From Candidatus Gastranaerophilales bacterium (lineage in GTDB: Bacteria; Cyanobacteriota; Vampirovibrionia; Gastranaerophilales; Gastranaerophilaceae), in NCBI GenBank assembly GCA_944322975.1, contig CALUQS010000048.1:1-64000 (forward strand): DNA of 64,000 nucleotides. Direction: 5' to 3'. A model generated the notes under the pieces. The model was not told the origin of the DNA. It saw only the letters and a program-made list of their open reading frames with translations, and ran no database searches. Below are positions 7,254 through 16,100 of the stretch, one piece after another; within the stretch, counting starts at the first letter, position 1; the number at the start of each line of letters is the position of its first letter. Made by a program: the position numbers and the translations under genes.

Positions 7254-8113
7254 TACAGGTCAATTATTCTTTCTGCTTTTGCTTTTCTGACTTTTTTAAT
7301 ATTTACTTTGTTCACACAAATTTCATCTCTCAAACGCTTTGCAAAGTGCGGTTTTATTCCCATAACAGCAATAAAGTCGTCTACTGATTTAAACGGTCTT
7401 ACGGTATCGCGGTATTTGATTATTTTTTTGGCAAGCACAATATTTATACCGCTCAATGCAGTAAGTTCAGCCTCCGATGCGTTGTTTACATCGGTAAGCC
7501 CGTCAGTAAGTTTTACAAAATTTTCTATATCTTTATTTAGTTTGCGGTTTTCTTTCTGGTCAGCAGATGCCTGTGTATATTTTTTTGCCACCTGTGATTT
7601 TGGCGGAATATTTGGATTAACAGAGGTATCAACAGATCTGGAGGAATAGACGGTCTCTGTTATTATTGCATTAGCTTTCAGCGAGTTATAAATTTCAGTA
7701 TAACGTGTACTATAGTTAAATATTTCGCACATCATGTCAAAATATTCATCAATATCCATCGGGCTGAATCTTTTTGCCGTAAGCATCATACATTTTCCGT
7801 TTTCATCGTATTCTTTGCTTATGCAAATAATCGTGTCGCCTGTTTGGTTTCTGTTAAGAGAGCAGAATTTGTTAGACAAGGTAAGGGAACCGAATATTTT
7901 TTCATACGGCTTAATATAGTTTGCAGCGGTTTTGAGGGCTGTTATTCTGCGATTTCTGCGGTTTATACGATTTATTCCCCAGGCAAAAATATTGTTTATC
8001 GGTGAATCTCCGTAATAATAATCATCACCGTAGCCTAAAAAACCGCGCCTTCGCGTTCCGCCGAGAGCCAGACCAACAATCATAACTATAATATATATTA
8101 CAAAGTAGGGCAT
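7253..8113 (-). CDS. Membrane-anchored helix-hairpin-helix (ComEA-like) protein
   Basis: The 286-residue protein begins with a membrane helix (FVIYIIVMIVGLALGG, about 4-19) followed by an Arg- and Tyr/Gly-rich linker. The middle of about 130 residues is unrecognised. Residues about 207-270 form two helix-hairpin-helix motifs of the ComEA type (DVNNASEAELTALSGI, then FKSVDDFIAVMGI). Such domains bind DNA non-specifically or mediate protein contacts. A ComEA-like DNA-uptake role is possible, but the gene leads the Ycf46 operon with TAATG coupling to the radical SAM gene, so it may instead anchor that complex to the membrane. Confidence 0.65.
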   Translation of the reverse strand: MPYFVIYIIVMIVGLALGGTRRRGFLGYGDDYYYGDSPINNIFAWGINRINRRNRRITALKTAANYIKPYEKIFGSLTLSNKFCSLNRNQTGDTIICISKEYDENGKCMMLTAKRFSPMDIDEYFDMMCEIFNYSTRYTEIYNSLKANAIITETVYSSRSVDTSVNPNIPPKSQVAKKYTQASADQKENRKLNKDIENFVKLTDGLTDVNNASEAELTALSGINIVLAKKIIKYRDTVRPFKSVDDFIAVMGIKPHFAKRLRDEICVNKVNIKKVRKAKAERIIDL

Positions 8114-8269
8114 GGATTACAGTTAACCTTTATAAGGGATGATTATTATTATAATCCTTCTGTATGCAATATTTTAAAACCGCCAAATATATGAAATATG
8201 AGCAATAAAAAATTTTATATTGTTTTTATATATATAGCATTAACAGATAAAATGAGTTAAAATAAAAGA

Positions 8270-8446
8270 ATGGACAACATTACCGATATTAAAGAGTTAC
8301 TGGCACAAAAAAACAAGGCTGACGCAAAAGACAATAAGCCTTCTAAAACCGTGTCAAATGCTACAAACCCTATTTTAAAAAAGCTTATGCAATTTAAAAA
8401 TGATAATTTGTCCCAAAAATTCAATATAAATGATTTGTTAAAATAA
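8270..8446 (+). CDS. 58-residue hypothetical protein
   Basis: A short, Lys- and Asn-rich polypeptide without Cys or membrane segment. It reads MDNITDIKELLAQKN at the start and ends FNINDLLK. Its TAA shares bases with the ATG of the next gene (TAATG), which argues that it is translated and coupled. No good Shine-Dalgarno sequence is visible upstream. It faces away from the Ycf46 cassette across a 156-bp gap that must hold both promoters. Function is unknown. Confidence 0.5.
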   Translation: MDNITDIKELLAQKNKADAKDNKPSKTVSNATNPILKKLMQFKNDNLSQKFNINDLLK

Positions 8447-8949
8447 TGTATTATCTTAAAAATACCATTTTTTTAGATTTAACTAAAAATCAAAAAGCCG
8501 CACTGTTCGGTTTTATAAAGAGTTTTGTCAAAAAACATCCGCAAAAAACTACAGACGAAATTCTCTCGCTTTTTATAGAAGACGAACAATACTACTATGA
8601 ACAGAAAAATCCGCATTTTGAATGGATTATAAAAGAATTTGAGAATGAAAATTTCTTAAAAGAACTTTCGATGCTTATTGATGAAAATAAAAAACAGCTT
8701 GCACTTAAAGAGGCCTGTAAACCATTTATTGAAAAGCAAAAAGCACTTGCAAAAGAGCAGAGGAAAAAAGCAGCTGAGTACAAGCAGTCAAAACAGCCCC
8801 CTACCAAAAAACAAATTTATTATTATGATATGCTTTGTAAAAAGTATAAAATTAAACAGGAGCCTGTTGAAAATTTGTCACGGCTTGATTTAAAAAATAT
8901 GATAGGAAAAATCTTAGATGAACACGATACGGGACTTAAAAAAATCTGA
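8446..8949 (+). CDS. Hypothetical protein with a C-terminal PPTKKQ helical domain
   Basis: The 167-residue protein is very Lys-rich and mostly helical. The first 75 residues contain FGFIKSFVKKHPQKTTDEIL. A charged coiled coil (about 80-115) leads to a C-terminal motif, PPTKKQIYYYDMLCKKYKI ... LSRLDLKNMI. This motif resembles the short helical domain found at the ends of several nucleic-acid-associated proteins (TKKQ...L...LSK..A...I). It is coupled by TAATG to the 58-residue gene and overlaps prmC by 32 bp. A nucleic-acid role is a guess from composition. Confidence 0.55.
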   Translation: MYYLKNTIFLDLTKNQKAALFGFIKSFVKKHPQKTTDEILSLFIEDEQYYYEQKNPHFEWIIKEFENENFLKELSMLIDENKKQLALKEACKPFIEKQKALAKEQRKKAAEYKQSKQPPTKKQIYYYDMLCKKYKIKQEPVENLSRLDLKNMIGKILDEHDTGLKKI

Positions 8950-9784
8950 TTTGATAAAAGACTATATTTCCGCAGGTTTTTCTGCAGAAACAGCCTCTGC
9001 AGAGATTGATTTTGCAATAGAAATAATAAGCGGATTAACGCCAAAAGATTTGATTATAGGAATAATGCCCTCCCCAAAAGACATTAAAAAACTTTATGAT
9101 ACCGTACAAACAAGACTTGCTGCAAGACAGCCAATTGCACAAATTTTAGGATATTCTTTTTTTATGGGAAACAAATTCGAAGTTTCCATAAATACGCTTA
9201 TACCAAGACCGGAAACAGAATTGCTTGTTAAAAAATCTGTAGAAATAATTAAAAATAACGGCTTTAAACAGGTGATTGATATAGGAACCGGCTGCGGGTG
9301 CATAGCCTGCATGATTGCCAAAAATACGGATGCGCAGGTACTGGGAGTTGATATATCTAACGATGCACTAAAAATTGCACTAAATAACGCGATGCACCTT
9401 GATTTAATGAATAGAGCGCTGTTTAGAAAATCCGATTTATTTTCTAAAATCAGGGAAGAAGAAAAATTTGATTTGATAGTTTCAAATCCACCTTACATAC
9501 CGTTGTCGCAAAAACCGCATCTGCAATCCGAGGTGAGAGACTTTGAACCGCAAAGTGCATTATTCACAAAAGATTCTGCAGGACTTGAGTTTTACGAAAA
9601 AATTTCGCAAAATGCTTATAGATATTTAACACCGGGAGGGTATTTAGCATTTGAAACAGGGATAAATCAGGCATGCGACGTAAAAGATATTATGCAGGCA
9701 AACGGATTTGAAAACATCGAGATTTTAAACGATGTCTCGGGTATTCAGCGTGTAATTTCAGGAACTCTCCCGCAAAAAAGCTGA
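8918..9784 (+). CDS. prmC: Peptide chain release factor N5-glutamine methyltransferase
   Basis: Methylates the Gln of the GGQ motif in RF1/RF2 using S-adenosylmethionine. The 288 residues hold an N-terminal helical RF-binding domain with RPETELLV near 97-104, the SAM site DIGTGCGCIA (121-130), VDIS at 144-147 and the catalytic NPPYIP (190-195). The ATG at 8918 has AGGA about 11 nt upstream and overlaps the previous gene, so the three genes probably form one unit. prfA, a frequent neighbour, is not present. Confidence 0.93.
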   Translation: MNTIRDLKKSDLIKDYISAGFSAETASAEIDFAIEIISGLTPKDLIIGIMPSPKDIKKLYDTVQTRLAARQPIAQILGYSFFMGNKFEVSINTLIPRPETELLVKKSVEIIKNNGFKQVIDIGTGCGCIACMIAKNTDAQVLGVDISNDALKIALNNAMHLDLMNRALFRKSDLFSKIREEEKFDLIVSNPPYIPLSQKPHLQSEVRDFEPQSALFTKDSAGLEFYEKISQNAYRYLTPGGYLAFETGINQACDVKDIMQANGFENIEILNDVSGIQRVISGTLPQKS

Positions 9785-9857
9785 CAGAGACTTTGTTTTT
9801 TTTTGCGCTAAATTTACAATCAGTGCAAACTGATAAAGTTTATTTTTTAAACTTATA

Positions 9858-10916
9858 TCACGTATTTGTTGTTTCAAGCTGCAATAATTTTTCGTAAAGC
9901 TTTATCTGCTCCTCTGTCAAATCTTTTGGCACAGCAAGGCTTATTTTTACGTTCAAGTTCCCGTAGCCGCCGGATTTTTTAGGCAGTCCCAGTCCTTTTA
10001 ATCTTAATACAGCACCGCAGGAGGTTCTGGGCGGAATTTTAATATTGATATTGCCATGGAGGGTTTGAATCTCTTTTTTTGTGCCGATAACAGCCTCAGC
10101 AGGTGTGATTTCTATTGTTTTTGTTAAATCTGTTCCGTTTATTGTATAGTCTTTATCGGCAAATTTTACAACAAGATACAAATCACCTTTCATTCCGTTA
10201 GAAGCTGATTTGCCCTCGCCTTTGAGTCTTATTTTTTGCCCTTCTTTTACTTCCGGCGGAATCTTTACGTTCAAAGTTTTTGAAAAAGTAACAAACCCTG
10301 TTCCGTGGCACTGGCTGCACATTGAGCCGACACCTGAACAGCTTGTACATTTTTCAAGGTTGTTTATTCTTACACTTACAGGTTTCTGGTTAAAAATGTC
10401 TTTTGCGTTGACTTTTATTTCCTGTGTAATATTTAAGTCGGCAGGTGACTTCTGTTGTTTTGCACTGCTGCGCCCCGTACGAGATGAAAAGCCGCCTAAA
10501 TCGTCGTAAAAAGAACCGGCAGAACTTCTCGTTCGTGAAGACGCAGAGCTGAACCCGCCGCCGAACAAACTGTTAAAGAAATCGGAAAAGCCTCCCAAAT
10601 CTTCAAAGTTTATGCCGGATGTACTGTAACTGTAGCCATTGCCGCCACCAAAGTTAAAATTTTCAAACCCCGGCGGAGGTGTATAATTTGCACCAGCCTG
10701 CCAGTTTGAACCAAGACTGTCATAGCGTGCTCTTTTGTCTTTATCCGACAGCACTTCAAAGGCCTCGTTTATATCTTTGAATTTTGCGGAAGCCTCCGGT
10801 GTTTTATTTACATCAGGGTGATATTTCTTAGCCAGTTTTCTATAGGCTGATTTTACCTCTGCCTGTGTGGCGTCTCTTTTTACACCCAGTATTTCATAAT
10901 AATCTTTATATTCCAT
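9858..10916 (-). CDS. DnaJ-like co-chaperone with a half zinc finger
   Basis: Hsp40 protein of 352 residues. It has a J-domain (1-70, HPD at 33-35) that stimulates DnaK ATPase, and a Gly/Phe/Ser-rich linker (71-155). Only two Cys repeats follow (CTSCSGVG at 190-197 and CSQCHGTG at 200-207) where canonical DnaJ has four, so it can bind one zinc rather than two. The C-terminal substrate-binding beta domains follow ([18 protein letters not shown], then LRLKGLGLP). It is intermediate between DnaJ and CbpA. It is transcribed away from the GHL10 gene, with no grpE or dnaK nearby. Confidence 0.88.
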   Translation of the reverse strand: MEYKDYYEILGVKRDATQAEVKSAYRKLAKKYHPDVNKTPEASAKFKDINEAFEVLSDKDKRARYDSLGSNWQAGANYTPPPGFENFNFGGGNGYSYSTSGINFEDLGGFSDFFNSLFGGGFSSASSRTRSSAGSFYDDLGGFSSRTGRSSAKQQKSPADLNITQEIKVNAKDIFNQKPVSVRINNLEKCTSCSGVGSMCSQCHGTGFVTFSKTLNVKIPPEVKEGQKIRLKGEGKSASNGMKGDLYLVVKFADKDYTINGTDLTKTIEITPAEAVIGTKKEIQTLHGNINIKIPPRTSCGAVLRLKGLGLPKKSGGYGNLNVKISLAVPKDLTEEQIKLYEKLLQLETTNT

Positions 10917-11075
10917 AGCAGATTTACATCTCCGTTGCGATAGTTATTTGTTCATATATCATCATGATAATACAAAATATGCACTAATTAGTTGATTTTA
11001 ATTATTTATTAATAAAGTTATTCTAAAAGTTGCCGATAATATATTTGTAGACTACATAATTTTTTAAATAAGCTT

Positions 11076-13076
11076 ATGAAAAATTTAGTGAAAAAATTTT
11101 CAATAGTTTTAATTATCGCATGCCTGATGTCTAACGCACTCAGTGCTGAGGCTTTTTGGTGGGGGAAAAAGGATAAACAGCAGCCAAAATCTCAAAACAC
11201 TAATAAAACCGAAACTTTAACCAAAAAAGAAGAGGAGGCAATCTCAACAGCAGTGCCAATTCCCGAGGGAATCCTTTCTCAATCGTCATACCGGATTAGT
11301 GCAATAGACCCGATTTCCGGCGTGGCAAAAAACGGGGGCTTTTACCCGGGAGGCAGGGGGGCAAACCAGCTTGTTATTTACACTCACAGGATAGGCCAAA
11401 GAACCGGTACCAACGAATTCGGCGCTGAAGCTATTGTTGTAAACGGCACAGTAGTTAGAATAAGCGGTGCTGACTCTATCATCCCCAAAGGCGGTTTTGT
11501 AATAAGCGGGCACGGCAAAGCAAAAACCTGGATGAATTTGAACCTGACAGTAGGTACAAAAATTTATATCGACTACAGAAACAGAATGATAAACGCATAT
11601 TTAACAAATGACAGTTTTATATATGCAACAAAAGAAAAAATTAAAGAAATAGACCAGATGATGCGTTATTACAAAGATAATGACATCTATTACGATGATT
11701 CTGTTGCGCACAGCTATATTACAAAAGCGCTTGATAACCTTAAACGAGCCAACAAACACCCTGATGATACGCAAAAATATTCCTCTATGGCAATAAATGC
11801 GGCTAACAAAGCCATGCAATATGCCCTGCCGTATTACAAGGATGAGTTTAAAGGCGTCTGGCTGCGCCCGACGGAAAAAACTCCCGCAGAAATCGCAAAA
11901 ACTCTGGACAAGGTAAAAAAATACGGGCTTGAAACGGTATTTTTAGAAACCTATTATCAGGGCAAAACTATTTTTCCGTCCGAAACTCTTGCTAAATACG
12001 GGGTACAACCGCAGCGTCCCGAGTTTATAGGCTTTGATCCTTTACAAATCTGGGTGGAAGAAGCACACAAACGCGGTTTGAAAATACACATATGGTTTCA
12101 GACCTATTACGCAGGGCCTGAAAACCCTATGAATAATCCGATGAATGTAATATCTGTTTATCCCAAATGGGCTAACGTTACAAAGATGAAATACAATTCT
12201 CCAACACCTGTAGCCTCTTTGTCGGAGCACAACGGATATTTTATAGACCCTGCTAACCCAGAGGTGCAAACTTACCTTTTGACACTGCTTGAAGAAATTA
12301 TTACACGCTACAAACCTGACGGTATAAACCTTGATTACATAAGATATCCGCAGAGCATAAGCGCAAAATTTTCCGGCTATGAGCTTTCTAACTGGGGTTA
12401 TACAGAATATGCAAGAAACGAGTTTAAACAAGCAATGAATGTTGACCCCGTTGATATAAAATACGGAACCGCCCTGTGGGACGCATGGGCAAAATACCGC
12501 CAGAACAAGATAACCTGCTTTGTTTTTAAAGCCAAACAGCTTACCTCAAAATACAATATCCCTCTTACGGCAGTTATATTCCCTGACAGATACAAAAGTA
12601 TGGAAGTCAAAATGCAGGACTGGAAAACATGGTCTGACAACAACTATGTCAACGGATTTACCCCGCTGATTTTAACATGTGACCGAGATACTGCAGTTTA
12701 TTTAATTAACGATATCAGAATAAATTCAAAACAAAATACCAAAATTTATCCGGGGCTTTTTGTGACATTTATGAACGGAAACCCTGACGACCTGCTTAGA
12801 CAAATACATGAAAGCCGAAAACTGAAAACCTCGGGTATCGTGTTATTTGACTACGCACACTTAGATAAAAAATACATTGATGTGCTGCTTACAAATGCAT
12901 TTACGCCGAGCACTCCGACACAAACAACACTGTCAGAAGAAAGTACACCTGCAAAACAGGAAAAAATTGAACAAAAGAAAAAGAAAAAATTTCTCTGGTT
13001 CGGAACAAAAGATGACCTGTCAAATGCATCTTATGTACCTACACCAAAACTAGCAAACACTTCTTCTAAAAAGTAG
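11076..13076 (+). CDS. Secreted GHL10 (DUF187) glycosidase-like protein
   Basis: The 666-residue protein starts with a signal peptide (MKNLVKKFSIVLIIACLMSN, cleavage probably after AEA). Residues about 85-170 form a small beta domain with NQLVIYTHRIGQRTGTNEFG and GGFVISGHG. The TIM-barrel-like family-10-type hydrolase-like domain is at about 265-620. It holds FKGVWLRPT, TVFLETYYQG, KIHIWFQ, DGINLDYIRYP and GIVLFDYAH. Such proteins occur in cyanobacteria and bacilli, and are thought to cleave envelope polysaccharide or peptidoglycan-linked glycan. The Lys-rich C-terminus is low complexity. Substrate is unknown. Confidence 0.82.
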   Translation: MKNLVKKFSIVLIIACLMSNALSAEAFWWGKKDKQQPKSQNTNKTETLTKKEEEAISTAVPIPEGILSQSSYRISAIDPISGVAKNGGFYPGGRGANQLVIYTHRIGQRTGTNEFGAEAIVVNGTVVRISGADSIIPKGGFVISGHGKAKTWMNLNLTVGTKIYIDYRNRMINAYLTNDSFIYATKEKIKEIDQMMRYYKDNDIYYDDSVAHSYITKALDNLKRANKHPDDTQKYSSMAINAANKAMQYALPYYKDEFKGVWLRPTEKTPAEIAKTLDKVKKYGLETVFLETYYQGKTIFPSETLAKYGVQPQRPEFIGFDPLQIWVEEAHKRGLKIHIWFQTYYAGPENPMNNPMNVISVYPKWANVTKMKYNSPTPVASLSEHNGYFIDPANPEVQTYLLTLLEEIITRYKPDGINLDYIRYPQSISAKFSGYELSNWGYTEYARNEFKQAMNVDPVDIKYGTALWDAWAKYRQNKITCFVFKAKQLTSKYNIPLTAVIFPDRYKSMEVKMQDWKTWSDNNYVNGFTPLILTCDRDTAVYLINDIRINSKQNTKIYPGLFVTFMNGNPDDLLRQIHESRKLKTSGIVLFDYAHLDKKYIDVLLTNAFTPSTPTQTTLSEESTPAKQEKIEQKKKKKFLWFGTKDDLSNASYVPTPKLANTSSKK

Positions 13077-13110
13077 ACCTGTACCTGTACTACTGATAAA
13101 AATCTTCTAC

Positions 13111-13302
13111 CTAACTGTTGTTGTTTGCAGATAAAAATTTTACAATTCCCCACACTGCCAGAACAATCAACGTTACAAGAATAGTTCTGCTAATAGAATC
13201 AGTCTCCGGATTGCTTTTGTTGAAAGCCCCGCCACAGAACCAGTTTATTGTCAGTATAAAAACAAGTACAATTTCAAACCCGTGAGATTTTAAATTAAAC
13301 AT
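13111..13302 (-). CDS. Small two-helix membrane protein
   Basis: The 63-residue protein has two hydrophobic helices (EIVLVFILTINWFCGGAF and TILVTLIVLAVWGIVKFL) joined by a short polar loop. It starts 2 bp after the stop codon of the pterin methyltransferase gene and so closes the minus-strand folate operon. Not recognised; its role beside folate enzymes is unknown. Confidence 0.5.
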   Translation of the reverse strand: MFNLKSHGFEIVLVFILTINWFCGGAFNKSNPETDSISRTILVTLIVLAVWGIVKFLSANNNS

Positions 13303-13304
13303 TT

Positions 13305-14231
13305 TTATATCTCCAGATAGCTGTTTGTATAAACATTCTGATTTAAAAGTATTTTAGCTGTTTTAATTATTTTAACCTGTTCCGGGTCATTATTGTCATA
13401 TTTTACACAATCAATATCTTCAAAATTTTGCATCATATTAAATAAATCAAGGTATACGTTATCATAACTTTTGTGAGGGGTTTTAGTTTCAATAACCTCA
13501 TTAATTCTCAAAAGTTCGTCATCAAACGAGTCAACAATGGCGCTGTCTATGGAACAGCCTGAGGCAAGCACCATAAACACTCTGTTGATAAGCGGTCTTA
13601 ACTCTTTCGGACATCCGTTAGAAACATTAGAAAGCCCGATAGTGGTATTAACTGCCGGCTCAAAACTCTCTTTTAGCATTCTTATAGTGTTTAATGCTTC
13701 TGTTGCCTGCGTCTGGTCAACACAAACCGGCAGAATCAAAGGGTCAAAATACAATCTGTCGTTAGAAATTCCTTTTGACTCAGCGGCTGCTGAAATTTCA
13801 AAAGCAAGTTCAAGCCTTTTGTCCGCTTCTTTGGGAATACCAAGTTCACTGTTCATTGTCAGGGCAATCAGGCTGCAGTCGTATTTAGCGGCAATATCTG
13901 TAACCCTGTCGAGTCTTTGTTCGTCTGCACTTGTGCTGTTTATAATCCATTTTTCAGGCTGTTTTGCAAGCGCAAGCCCGAGCTCTATCTCATCGGCGTT
14001 TGTACTATCCAGTGAAAGTGCTATATCGGTCATTTCCTGTGCAATGTTTACAAGCCACTGCATTGTACCTGCGAAAGCTCCTCTTGCCGGCCCGATATTT
14101 AAGTCTATCCAGTCCGGTTTTGTTTTTATCTGTTTTTCAAGCAGATTTTTTATATAATTTTCGTCGCGGTCTAACACCGCCTGTTTTGTGGTCTTTGAAA
14201 TTATATGAAGATTTTCTGATATTAGTTTCAT
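13305..14231 (-). CDS. Pterin-binding methyltetrahydrofolate:corrinoid methyltransferase-like protein
   Basis: A 308-residue TIM barrel of the dihydropteroate synthase/AcsE/MetH-pterin superfamily. DWIDLNIGPARG near 35-46 and SLDSTNADEIE near 73 are the pterin-barrel motifs. GLSNVSNGCPKE (near 200) matches the GLSNVS signature of methyltransferases rather than folP. It should move a methyl group from 5-methyl-tetrahydrofolate to a corrinoid protein. metF, which makes that substrate, lies immediately upstream in the same operon. The corrinoid protein is not in the window; the final acceptor could be homocysteine or a Wood-Ljungdahl-type corrinoid protein. Confidence 0.82.
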   Translation of the reverse strand: MKLISENLHIISKTTKQAVLDRDENYIKNLLEKQIKTKPDWIDLNIGPARGAFAGTMQWLVNIAQEMTDIALSLDSTNADEIELGLALAKQPEKWIINSTSADEQRLDRVTDIAAKYDCSLIALTMNSELGIPKEADKRLELAFEISAAAESKGISNDRLYFDPLILPVCVDQTQATEALNTIRMLKESFEPAVNTTIGLSNVSNGCPKELRPLINRVFMVLASGCSIDSAIVDSFDDELLRINEVIETKTPHKSYDNVYLDLFNMMQNFEDIDCVKYDNNDPEQVKIIKTAKILLNQNVYTNSYLEI

Positions 14232-14247
14232 TTGATTTTTCCCTGTA

Positions 14248-15105
14248 TTATAAATATTTTAGTATTTCAGACACGGCATAAGCTTTGTTAAGCGTATAAA
14301 AATGCAGCCCCTTAACTCCGTTTTGCAAGAGTTCGCTGCACTGCTGCGCGGCATATTCTATTGCGTATTTTTTTGTATAATCCTTATCCTCCTGATATTT
14401 TTCAAGTACTGTTTTCATTTTTTGAGGGATTTCAACCTTGCACATATCAGCCATTTTAAGCAGTTGATTATATGATGAAACCGGTAAAATTCCCGGTATT
14501 ACAGGCTGAGTTATACCGATTTTGCTGCATTTTTCAACAAAAGAAAAGTAATGCTCATTATTAAAAAACATCTGTGTATAAATAACATCAGCACCTTTGC
14601 CGGTTTTTTGCTTGAGATAAAACAAGTCTTTTTCAAAAGATTCACACTCTTTATGTCCTTCGGGATAACCTGCAACGGCAACGGAAAGGTCAGTGTTTGA
14701 TTTTATGTATTGCACAAGTTCATCTGCATGTTTAAAATCGTGGCATACATTGCCTTCTTTAGGGACATCGCCTCTGAGAGCAAGTATATTTTTTACCTCA
14801 AAGGACTCTATTGTTTTTAAGTATTCGCTTATGTTTTTAGTGCTGGTGGAAACACAGGTAAAATGCGGCATCGGCGGAATTTTTAGCTCTTGTTTTATTC
14901 GTCTTATTATTTCTATGGATTCGTTGCGGTTTGAGCCTCCGGCTCCGTATGTGACGGATATCAATGACGGATTAAACACCATAAGTTTATTTAATTCTTC
15001 AAAGAGGTTTTTGAGTTTTTCGCCGTCAGCGTCATCTTTGGGCGGGAACACTTCATAAGATATTACCGGTTTTTTGCCTTGAGAGTAGATTTCCTTTAGT
15101 TTCAA
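14248..15105 (-). CDS. metF: 5,10-methylenetetrahydrofolate reductase
   Basis: FAD enzyme that reduces methylene-tetrahydrofolate to methyl-tetrahydrofolate. The 285 residues have the MetF barrel motifs: ISYEVFPPKD at the N-terminus, SVTYGAGGSNR near 50, HFTCVS near 80, ILALRGDVPKEG near 106, and GADVIYTQMFF near 170. FPPK and the catalytic Glu in YEVFPP are present. The pterin methyltransferase gene follows after 16 bp. A Xer recombinase gene precedes it by 13 bp, so all may share a transcript. Confidence 0.95.
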   Translation of the reverse strand: MKLKEIYSQGKKPVISYEVFPPKDDADGEKLKNLFEELNKLMVFNPSLISVTYGAGGSNRNESIEIIRRIKQELKIPPMPHFTCVSTSTKNISEYLKTIESFEVKNILALRGDVPKEGNVCHDFKHADELVQYIKSNTDLSVAVAGYPEGHKECESFEKDLFYLKQKTGKGADVIYTQMFFNNEHYFSFVEKCSKIGITQPVIPGILPVSSYNQLLKMADMCKVEIPQKMKTVLEKYQEDKDYTKKYAIEYAAQQCSELLQNGVKGLHFYTLNKAYAVSEILKYL

Positions 15106-15118
15106 ATATGTTTTCCTT

Positions 15119-15988
15119 TTATTTGTTAATTGAAAAATAGACTTCTTTTAAGCGCTTTTTGCTTACGTGCGTGTAAAGCTGGGTTGTAGAAACATCGCTA
15201 TGCCCGAGCAGTTCCTGTACCACTCTTAAATCTGCACCGTTTTCGAGCATATGTGTTGCAAAACTGTGTCTTAAGGTATGCGGGGATATATGTTTTTTCA
15301 ACAATTCTCCCTGTTTTCTTATAAAAACATAAACATCCTGCCGTGTCACTGCAGAGCCATTCTCTTTGATAAAAAGCTTTTTTGTATCAAGCCGGAATTT
15401 TTTTATTACAAGCTCACGTTTTTTAAGATAAGTTTTAAGCGCCTTAATTGCTTTTTCTCCTACGGGTATAATCCTTTCTTTTGAACCTTTGCCGATACAT
15501 CTCACATATCTTGCGGACATATCAATGTTATTAAGCTCAAGATTGACAAGCTCTGATACCCTTAAGCCGGCGCCGTAGAGAAGTTCTAAAACCGCTGATT
15601 CAATATCCGTAAGGTGATTTTTAAGGATATTTTCTATTTCTGCCACCGAAATGACTTTAGGCAGTTTTTTAGTAAGTTTTGGCAGTTCAACACTGAGGCT
15701 GGGGTCGTTTTGTACAATTTCGTTTGCGCTGAGCCACCTGAACCAGCCGCGTATTGCAGCTATTTTTCTTGTAACACTCGTAGGAGTGTATTTTTTGTCA
15801 TGGAGTTCTTTTATATAATAATTAATGTGATTTCTTGCAATTTTTGAAAACTCATCTATTTCAAAAAGCTTATACAAAAAGTCGCAAAAAAATGTAATAT
15901 CACGTCTGTAGGCATCTATTGTATTTTTGGCAAGCCCTCTTTCTGCCTGCAAATATTCGAGATATTCCGCTATATATTGTATGAGCAT
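15119..15988 (-). CDS. Tyrosine site-specific recombinase, XerC/XerD type
   Basis: The 289 residues are the length of chromosomal Xer proteins. An N-terminal SAM-like core-binding domain (about 1-90) precedes the catalytic domain, with the full set of active-site residues: Arg143 (GLRVSEL), Lys167, His237-x-x-Arg240 (HTLRH), His263 (LGHSDVSTTQ) and nucleophile Tyr272. It probably resolves chromosome dimers at dif. No att sites, cargo or phage genes surround it, so it is not read as an integrase. Whether it is XerC, XerD or a single XerA-like protein cannot be told here. Confidence 0.9.
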   Translation of the reverse strand: MLIQYIAEYLEYLQAERGLAKNTIDAYRRDITFFCDFLYKLFEIDEFSKIARNHINYYIKELHDKKYTPTSVTRKIAAIRGWFRWLSANEIVQNDPSLSVELPKLTKKLPKVISVAEIENILKNHLTDIESAVLELLYGAGLRVSELVNLELNNIDMSARYVRCIGKGSKERIIPVGEKAIKALKTYLKKRELVIKKFRLDTKKLFIKENGSAVTRQDVYVFIRKQGELLKKHISPHTLRHSFATHMLENGADLRVVQELLGHSDVSTTQLYTHVSKKRLKEVYFSINK

Positions 15989-16100
15989 ATAACATTATAC
16001 TATTTTTTATATTTATATGTATTATGTTATAAATTGTTAAGCACAAAATGTCCGAGAATGCGAACTTGTAACAGCGCACTCTCAAAATGTAATTTATACA

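Noticed and set aside
15119-15988. Tyrosine recombinase as the integrase of a mobile element
   Set aside because: Length and motifs match housekeeping Xer. It sits in a metabolic operon, and there are no att repeats, tRNA target or phage genes nearby.
16047-16083. Possible fifth repeat copy between the Xer gene and dapL
   Set aside because: TGTCCGAGAATGCGAACTTG resembles the reverse complement of the right motif but needs gaps and lacks the left end; it is too weak to list.
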